Source: Leadbetterella lacunae
Lineage (GTDB): Bacteria > Bacteroidota > Bacteroidia > Cytophagales > Spirosomataceae
Direction: 5' to 3'
Assembly: GCF_042649125.1 (NCBI RefSeq)
Contig: NZ_JBHRYQ010000001.1
Location: 2,480,001-2,544,000 of the forward strand
DNA: 64,000 nucleotides
The notes beneath the pieces are model-generated. The model was not told the DNA's origin, searched no databases, and saw only the letters and a list, made by a program, of their open reading frames with translations. A program made the position numbers and the translations under genes. Shown here piece after piece: positions 59,130 to 64,000 of this stretch. Positions within the stretch are counted from its first letter, which is position 1. Every line of letters begins with the position of its first letter.

Positions 59130-60497
59130 TTATTTAGCTCCGGTCACAAATCTCCTTCTTAATGCAGCTGAACTGGTGAGGTTATTAAACCTGGCGTATA
59201 AAAACACGCCAGACAAACTCAGGCCAACCAACAATCCCCACCAAATACCCTGAGCTTTGAAACCAAACTTGAATCCTAAAAAATACCCAAGTGGTAACGC
59301 CACACACCAATACGCCACAAAAGTGATTATGGTTGGGATTTTTATATCAGAAAGCCCCCTGAGTACACCCAAACCCACAACCTGAAAACCATCAGACAAT
59401 TGGAAAAATGCGGCTATGGCAAGCAAAGGTAAAGCAGCCGTTATAACTTCTTGGTCGTCTATATAAAATCCGAGCAGGGCATTATCAAATAATAAAATTA
59501 GCATCATGGAAATACCCATAAATGCCAAAACTAAAAAGTAAGAAGCATAACCAGCCGTGCGAATACCTTTCGGGCTTCGCTGCCCCCAAGCCTCTCCCAC
59601 CCTAATACCACCTGCAAAGGATATTCCGGTAGCCATCATATAGGTGGTAGAAGCTATGTTAATCGCTATTTGGTGAGCTGCCAAAGCAGTTTCGCTGATC
59701 CAGCCCATCATGATAACCGCAAACGAAAACGCAGCGATTTCAAAGAAAAACTGTGAACCGCCAGGAATACTTCTTTTGAGAATCTCAGATACAAGGCCTT
59801 TGTTAAAAGTAAAAGAAAGGTGAGAGAAATAATGACTGAATGATTTTGAATATTTAAAATAGACAAACAACAAAACCGCCATAAGAATCCGAGTTAAAAA
59901 AGTGGCATACGCTGCTCCTAACAAGCCCATAGGTGCCCACCAAGCAGTGCCCGTAATCAAAAAATAGTTTACTATGATATTAAACCCAAGCCCAAAAGTG
60001 GTGATTACCATGGCTATTTTAGCTTTTGAGAGCCCATCAGAAAACTGTTTTAAGGAAATAAAAAAGTAAAGTGGAATATTTGACAAAATCAAAATCCATA
60101 AAAAATCAGAGCTAGTCTGGTTGATAATGTCAGGCTGCTGAAACCACTGAAAATTAGCATAAGCCACATACCCCATGCCAGTTAAAACCACACTGAAGAT
60201 GCCAGTCACCCACAGGGTGCTTACATATAATTCTTTTAAACCACTTGAGTCTTTTTCGGCGTAATATTTAGAAACCATAGGTGCCACCACTGACATGCCA
60301 CCTACTGCCAAAGACGAGATTAAGAAAGCAATAGAGTTGGCAATGCCCGATGCACCCAAAGGTACTTTCCCAAGCAACCTACCCACCATCACATTGTCAG
60401 TAACTCCCATTAACACCACGCCCAGCTGTGCAATAATTATGGGTACCGCAAGCTTAATTGTGGTTTTTAATTCTTTTTTAAACCTATCTTTGAACAT
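59130..60497 (-). CDS. MATE-family efflux transporter
   Basis: The protein, 455 residues from the ATG at 60497, has 12 membrane helices in two halves of six. The N-half has KLAVPIIIAQLGVVLMGVTDN and VMVGRLLG, and the matching block in the C-half is RSIPGGSQFFFEIAAFSFAV. MATE pumps exchange protons or sodium for cationic compounds. An in-frame GTG at 60515 would add 6 residues; I prefer the ATG. The substrate is unknown. It is convergent with the MscS gene. Confidence 0.93.
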   Translation of the reverse strand: MFKDRFKKELKTTIKLAVPIIIAQLGVVLMGVTDNVMVGRLLGKVPLGASGIANSIAFLISSLAVGGMSVVAPMVSKYYAEKDSSGLKELYVSTLWVTGIFSVVLTGMGYVAYANFQWFQQPDIINQTSSDFLWILILSNIPLYFFISLKQFSDGLSKAKIAMVITTFGLGFNIIVNYFLITGTAWWAPMGLLGAAYATFLTRILMAVLLFVYFKYSKSFSHYFSHLSFTFNKGLVSEILKRSIPGGSQFFFEIAAFSFAVIMMGWISETALAAHQIAINIASTTYMMATGISFAGGIRVGEAWGQRSPKGIRTAGYASYFLVLAFMGISMMLILLFDNALLGFYIDDQEVITAALPLLAIAAFFQLSDGFQVVGLGVLRGLSDIKIPTIITFVAYWCVALPLGYFLGFKFGFKAQGIWWGLLVGLSLSGVFLYARFNNLTSSAALRRRFVTGAK

Positions 60498-60563
60498 AAT
60501 TTTGAATTTCAGCACAAAGTTCAGAATTTTAACCCAGAACTTAGATTAATATTTTGTTTAGAA

Positions 60564-60980
60564 ATGCGTGTTTCAATTATTTTATATAGTGTTTTCTTAA
60601 TTTTCGGTTGCCAAAAAGAAGTTACTCGCCCCGACTTTAACGGGACTTGGGTGGCCAAAGAAATTCTTATTGAAGGTAAAATCAAACCCGAATTAATGGA
60701 GAAAAATGACATTTATCTCCCCATCTTGGTTTTAGATACCAATAAAATAAAAAGCATCCGGTTAGTCTTTAGTGCCGATAGTGCTATTGATGTAGAAGCT
60801 TTTATTAAGTATGATTCATTTAATGCCAAAGTAAATAATGAACGAGAGTCAACAATTATATATGACTACAAAGGTGACGACATGTTTTTTCTAGATAAAA
60901 CCAAGAAAAGATATTATCACTATCTGAAGTACAACAATGATGTATTAGAATTAGAAGAAGCCAAAGAGCTATTAAAATAA
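60564..60980 (+). CDS. hypothetical lipoprotein
   Basis: The 138-residue product has a lipobox (FLIFGC, Cys at residue 16) and a mature part that begins FNGTWVAKEILIEG, with later strands that suit a lipocalin-like beta barrel. The first strand motif GTW resembles lipocalin-like lipoproteins of Bacteroidota. The gene is divergent from the MATE gene and ends 7 bases before the stop of the convergent metallophosphoesterase gene. No function can be given. Confidence 0.72.
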   Translation: MRVSIILYSVFLIFGCQKEVTRPDFNGTWVAKEILIEGKIKPELMEKNDIYLPILVLDTNKIKSIRLVFSADSAIDVEAFIKYDSFNAKVNNERESTIIYDYKGDDMFFLDKTKKRYYHYLKYNNDVLELEEAKELLK

Positions 60981-60987
60981 CTCTTAC

Positions 60988-62232
60988 TTAGGCTCTCTTA
61001 AGTTCGAAAACAGCAATCTCTGGCAGAATACCTACTCTACCCGGATATCCAAGAAAACCATAGCCGCGGTTTACATACAGTTGCTGATTATCTTCTTTGT
61101 AAAGGCCAGCCCATTCTTTGTAACGAAACTGAGAAGGGCTCCACTTAAAACTACCGATTTCGATACCATATTGAAAACCATGTGTGTGGCCCGCAAAAGC
61201 GGCATCGATGTCTGTTTTGCCTAAAACCTGAGCTCTCCAGTGACTAGGATCGTGAGAAAGTAAAAGCTTATTGGTGAAGTGTTCGGTGTTTTGAAGTGCC
61301 TTATTTATATCTCCTTTTTTGACAAAACCACCCAAGCCCCAGTTTTGGATTCCTAAAATACCCAATGAATCTCCACCGAGTTTAATCTCGCGGTTTTCAT
61401 CCATCAAAATATCCCAGCCTAATTCTTTATGACCTTGTATCAACGTGGCCAAATTTTGCCTTTTTTCTTGCTCCGAGCCCCACTCTTTATAGTCACCGTA
61501 ATCGTGATTTCCTAAAGTAGAGTAAACACCAAGTGGAGCTTTTACTTTTTTGAAAATGTTAAAATAATCGTTAAGTTCTTTGGCTTCATTATTAACTAAA
61601 TCACCCGTAAAAAACACCATGTCAGGTTTTTGAGCCAATAGCATATCTACTCCACCTTCTACAGCAGTTTTATTGAAAAAACTACCTGAGTGAATATCAG
61701 AAAGTTGGGCTATTTTCATTCCCTCAAATGACTTCGGAAGGTCTTTTAAGTATAATACAGTTTTGCGTACTCGGTAATCATAAGCACCCGAAACAATGCC
61801 ATAGGCCATCAAACCCAAGTGTGCACCTCCAACTGCGACAGCACTTTTTGCCAAAAACTCAGAACGAGTGATGCCATTTGCTTCAGTAGCCGCTTCGGGA
61901 GTTTTAGTAAACTTTGAACCCACCCATCTGAAAAACGAAACGATATCGCCTATCAAAAGGAATACAATCCCTACAAGCTTAGATATATAAATAATGAAGA
62001 AAGTAGCCGTAATGAGGTTTCTAACTTTAGCACTTACATAACCCGGAAATACCGCAAAAAGGGCCACTATACTTATTAATGATATAATAGGAATGGCCCA
62101 ATATATAATCTTTATCCATTTCTGAAGGTCGGGACTTAGGTTTTTAACCGCTGTTTTTACAGCTTGGAAAAAATAAAAATCTATTATTAAAAAAAAGAGG
62201 ATTGCTACCCCTAGACCAAATATTCTGTTCAT
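60988..62232 (-). CDS. membrane-anchored metallophosphoesterase
   Basis: The 414-residue product has four hydrophobic helices in the first 110 residues (about 5-25, 42-65, 72-95 and a short one near 85-105), then a calcineurin-like phosphoesterase: QLSDIHSG (about 177-184), FFTGDLVNN, TLGNHDYGD, and FAGHTHGFQ near residue 350. These are the ligands of a two-metal site. Relatives act on UDP-diacylglucosamine, cyclic nucleotides or phospholipids; the substrate here is not known. The membrane part places it at the inner membrane. Confidence 0.9.
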   Translation of the reverse strand: MNRIFGLGVAILFFLIIDFYFFQAVKTAVKNLSPDLQKWIKIIYWAIPIISLISIVALFAVFPGYVSAKVRNLITATFFIIYISKLVGIVFLLIGDIVSFFRWVGSKFTKTPEAATEANGITRSEFLAKSAVAVGGAHLGLMAYGIVSGAYDYRVRKTVLYLKDLPKSFEGMKIAQLSDIHSGSFFNKTAVEGGVDMLLAQKPDMVFFTGDLVNNEAKELNDYFNIFKKVKAPLGVYSTLGNHDYGDYKEWGSEQEKRQNLATLIQGHKELGWDILMDENREIKLGGDSLGILGIQNWGLGGFVKKGDINKALQNTEHFTNKLLLSHDPSHWRAQVLGKTDIDAAFAGHTHGFQYGIEIGSFKWSPSQFRYKEWAGLYKEDNQQLYVNRGYGFLGYPGRVGILPEIAVFELKRA

Positions 62233-62281
62233 TGAAAAGTTTTCTTTCGATTAAAACTATGGTTAATTTCAATTGGTTCAT

Positions 62282-62320
62282 AAAAAACGAAAGCGAACTC
62301 ATGATAAGCTCGCTTTTGCA
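62282..62320 (-). terminator. peroxiredoxin terminator
   Basis: On the minus strand AAAGCGA pairs with TCGCTTT (62316-62310 with 62296-62290) around a 13-base loop, and after two bases a T run follows. Confidence 0.65.
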
Positions 62321-62342
62321 AAAAAAATATTTAGAAAACAGC

Positions 62343-62801
62343 TTACAAAGCCGCCTTAACTTTATCAAAATCAGGCACTTGACCTGCATCTTCTAAAACT
62401 TCAGCATACGTTAATATACCTTCGCCGTTTATCACAAAAGCCGAACGCTTAGAAACGCCTTTCATACCTAGCACAAAATCAGCGTACAATGAACCATAAG
62501 CATCAGATACATTTTTGTTAAAGTCAGACAAAAGAGGAAAAGGTAATTTTTGGTCTTCTTTGAATCTCTCTAAGGTAAAAAGTGAATCTACCGAAACAGC
62601 CAAAACCTCAGCATTTAAGCCAGAATAAGTCGCGATATCGTCTCTCATGGCACACAATTCGGTGGTACAAACACCTGTAAATGCCAATGGAAAAAATAAA
62701 AGCACTACGTTTTTGCCTTTAAAATCTGATAAACTTACGGGTTTCTTTTCGGTTGAAAAAAGTGTGAAATCTGGGGCTACATCGCCTACTTTTAATGTCA
62801 T
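62343..62801 (-). CDS. peroxiredoxin (AhpE/thioredoxin-fold type)
   Basis: The 152-residue product has a thioredoxin-like peroxidase fold: LSDFKGKNVVLLFFPLAFT, with the peroxidatic Cys45 in PLAFTGVCTTE and a second Cys at 50 that could be the resolving residue. The Pro38, Thr42 and Cys45 pattern is the classical active site. It reduces hydroperoxides using thioredoxin or a similar donor. It has no signal peptide, so it is cytoplasmic. It is separated from neighbours by a terminator on one side and 84 bases on the other. Confidence 0.93.
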   Translation of the reverse strand: MTLKVGDVAPDFTLFSTEKKPVSLSDFKGKNVVLLFFPLAFTGVCTTELCAMRDDIATYSGLNAEVLAVSVDSLFTLERFKEDQKLPFPLLSDFNKNVSDAYGSLYADFVLGMKGVSKRSAFVINGEGILTYAEVLEDAGQVPDFDKVKAAL

Positions 62802-62885
62802 ATTATTTTGAAATTTTTATTAATTGTTAAAACCAAATTCATTAGAAAAAGGTTTTTCATTGGCTCTAAAACCTAAAAAATGGCC

Positions 62886-64000
62886 TTATTCTTTTACAAA
62901 ATTACGACTCCAAAGTCGTTTAAACTCCCAGCCTTTTTGCAGCATCAGTTGCGGTTTATACACAAAAAACTCCTTTGAACTTATACTTTGAAAAAATCGC
63001 TGATCGTCAGTCACAGCTAAATGTTGGTTTCTGACCAAATCCGCATGGGGCAGCACACACGCTGCATATTCTCCTTGCTCAATCAGTCTTGTCTTAAGAT
63101 TTAAGCCCCAATTTTTGCGAATTGGTGGCGGTGTAAACTCAAAGTCTTGGTGCTGAAGTTCTTCTACAAAAACCAAATATTTACGTAAAAGCTCAGGGCC
63201 ATAATTAGCCAAATGGCTGGTATTTAAATCTCTAGAAGAAATACTTGTGACCACATGCACCTGTTCTTTTGCTCGTGAAATCGCCACATTTAGTCTATTT
63301 TCGCCCCCTTTTTGATTTAATAAACCAAACTGAAAACGTAAAACACCCGAAGAGTCAGGGGCATATCCAACAGAAAACACCACCACATCGAACTCATCTC
63401 CTTGGATATTCTCAATGTTTTTAACTTTAATATTTTCGGTTAAAAGGCCATTTTCTTCGAGCAGTTTATAAATAAGATCCGCTTGCTTAAAGTTGAAAGC
63501 CACCACGCCCACAGACTTTTCAGAAGGTATTTCTTTAATAATCCGAACTACTTCTTGTGCTTCCTCTGTATTGGTTTGGTCTTGCCAAGTTCCATTAATT
63601 TTATGTAAGAAAACCGCTTTTTTGTCGACATCCACAAACCGCGGTAGCAGCTCCAGCTCGTTTTCATAAAAATGTAAATTAGAAAACGCAATGAGCGACA
63701 AGTTTTGACTTCTATAATGACCGGTGAGTCTAGTTTTAGGCAAAAAACGGGTAGCCAAATCCATCAAAGACTCTATTTCTAAAAGCTCTTCTTCGGCTTC
63801 ATTTTGGTCTTCAAACCGTACTTTATAGAGGTCATTGGGTTGTAATTGCTTGCTATCACCCACCACCAATACTTGCTTGGCTTTCGCGATGGCCGGCACG
63901 CCTTGCTCAGGAAAACACTGAGATGCTTCATCAAATATCACAAGGTCAAAAAGTGCCTCATCAGTAGTTTCAAAAATTGCGGAGGCGGTTTCAGGCGAAA
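62886..64000 (-). CDS. superfamily 1 DNA/RNA helicase, C-terminal part (runs off the window)
   Basis: The frame is open from the right edge to the stop at 62886. It keeps SF1 helicase motifs II-VI: DLVIFDEAS (Walker B), VVGDSKQLQP (motif III), TGHYRSQ (IV), IENIQGDEFDVVVFS (V) and RLNVAISRAKEQV (VI). The Upf1-like arrangement suggests an SF1B AAA_11/AAA_12 protein. About 371 residues are present; the Walker A part lies beyond 64000. An initiator near 63941 would be internal, so that is not the true start. A C-terminal extension of about 120 residues after motif VI is not assigned; nothing links it to a neighbour here. Confidence 0.9.
   Translation of the reverse strand, partial: SPETASAIFETTDEALFDLVIFDEASQCFPEQGVPAIAKAKQVLVVGDSKQLQPNDLYKVRFEDQNEAEEELLEIESLMDLATRFLPKTRLTGHYRSQNLSLIAFSNLHFYENELELLPRFVDVDKKAVFLHKINGTWQDQTNTEEAQEVVRIIKEIPSEKSVGVVAFNFKQADLIYKLLEENGLLTENIKVKNIENIQGDEFDVVVFSVGYAPDSSGVLRFQFGLLNQKGGENRLNVAISRAKEQVHVVTSISSRDLNTSHLANYGPELLRKYLVFVEELQHQDFEFTPPPIRKNWGLNLKTRLIEQGEYAACVLPHADLVRNQHLAVTDDQRFFQSISSKEFFVYKPQLMLQKGWEFKRLWSRNFVKE

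Noticed and set aside
1..64000. CRISPR arrays, complete insertion sequences, integrases and prophage genes
   Set aside because: I looked for regularly spaced repeats, transposase or recombinase motifs and phage structural genes, and found none in the window.

Overview
The window is AT-rich bacterial chromosome that reads as Bacteroidota, most likely a Cytophagales-type genome (an inference; no rRNA is present). The evidence is the promoter style (-7 TAnnTTTG with -33 TTTG, seen clearly before atpD and the dksA-like gene), a DksA-like protein with a reduced zinc site, an atpD-atpC pair separate from the other ATP synthase genes, a TonB receptor with an N-terminal carboxypeptidase-like domain, GldJ/SUMF1-like and DUF4301 proteins, and many small lipoproteins. 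Gene density is high and most of the content is housekeeping. There is no CRISPR array, complete transposon, prophage or rRNA operon.

Layout. 1-11 kb: partial ilvD, argG, a TonB receptor plus glycosyltransferase operon divergent from a DtxR/MntR-type regulator, a GbsR/MarR regulator, a sixA-like phosphatase overlapped by an unlisted 47-codon membrane protein gene, an SDR and gdhA. 10.8-14.5 kb: a dksA-like gene whose last 9 codons and terminator are copied about 1 kb downstream, bracketing one SUMF1-fold gene, then atpD-atpC. 14.7-21 kb: a secreted DUF1080/PA14 protein with a secreted propeller-cytochrome c protein, a TIM-barrel isomerase and an isolated trpD. 21-30.5 kb: recJ, lptB, OmpH, GH16, a small membrane protein, penicillin-acylase-like, rhodanese and DUF4301. 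31-37 kb: two OmpR-type response regulators around one histidine kinase, then a coupled SDR-glucosidase pair. 37-43.6 kb: kup, a decayed lipoprotein gene, polysaccharide deacetylase, PepSY-like protein, lipoprotein and an aromatic-rich repeat protein. 43.7-49.3 kb: a czcCBA-type metal efflux operon. 49-54 kb: a small barrel protein, the virJ-mprF pair and tRNA-Gln. 54-64 kb: epimerase, udk, a GC-rich palindromic island, nrdB, M48 peptidase, MscS, MATE, lipoprotein, metallophosphoesterase, peroxiredoxin and a partial SF1 helicase.

How parts may work together. Metal handling appears twice: import by the TonB receptor under a DtxR-type regulator, and export by CzcCBA. Palindromes with similar TTAGA/TCTAA arms lie before both. 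Envelope charge control is suggested by mprF (lipid aminoacylation and flipping) with a virJ-like hydrolase. Sugar oxidation is suggested by the DUF1080 and propeller-cytochrome pair and by the glucosidase/glucose-dehydrogenase-like pair. The observations most worth following are the 98-bp direct repeat around the SUMF1-like gene, the virJ-mprF operon, the multi-frameshift lipoprotein relic with an 11-bp tandem duplication, and the GC-rich island before nrdB.
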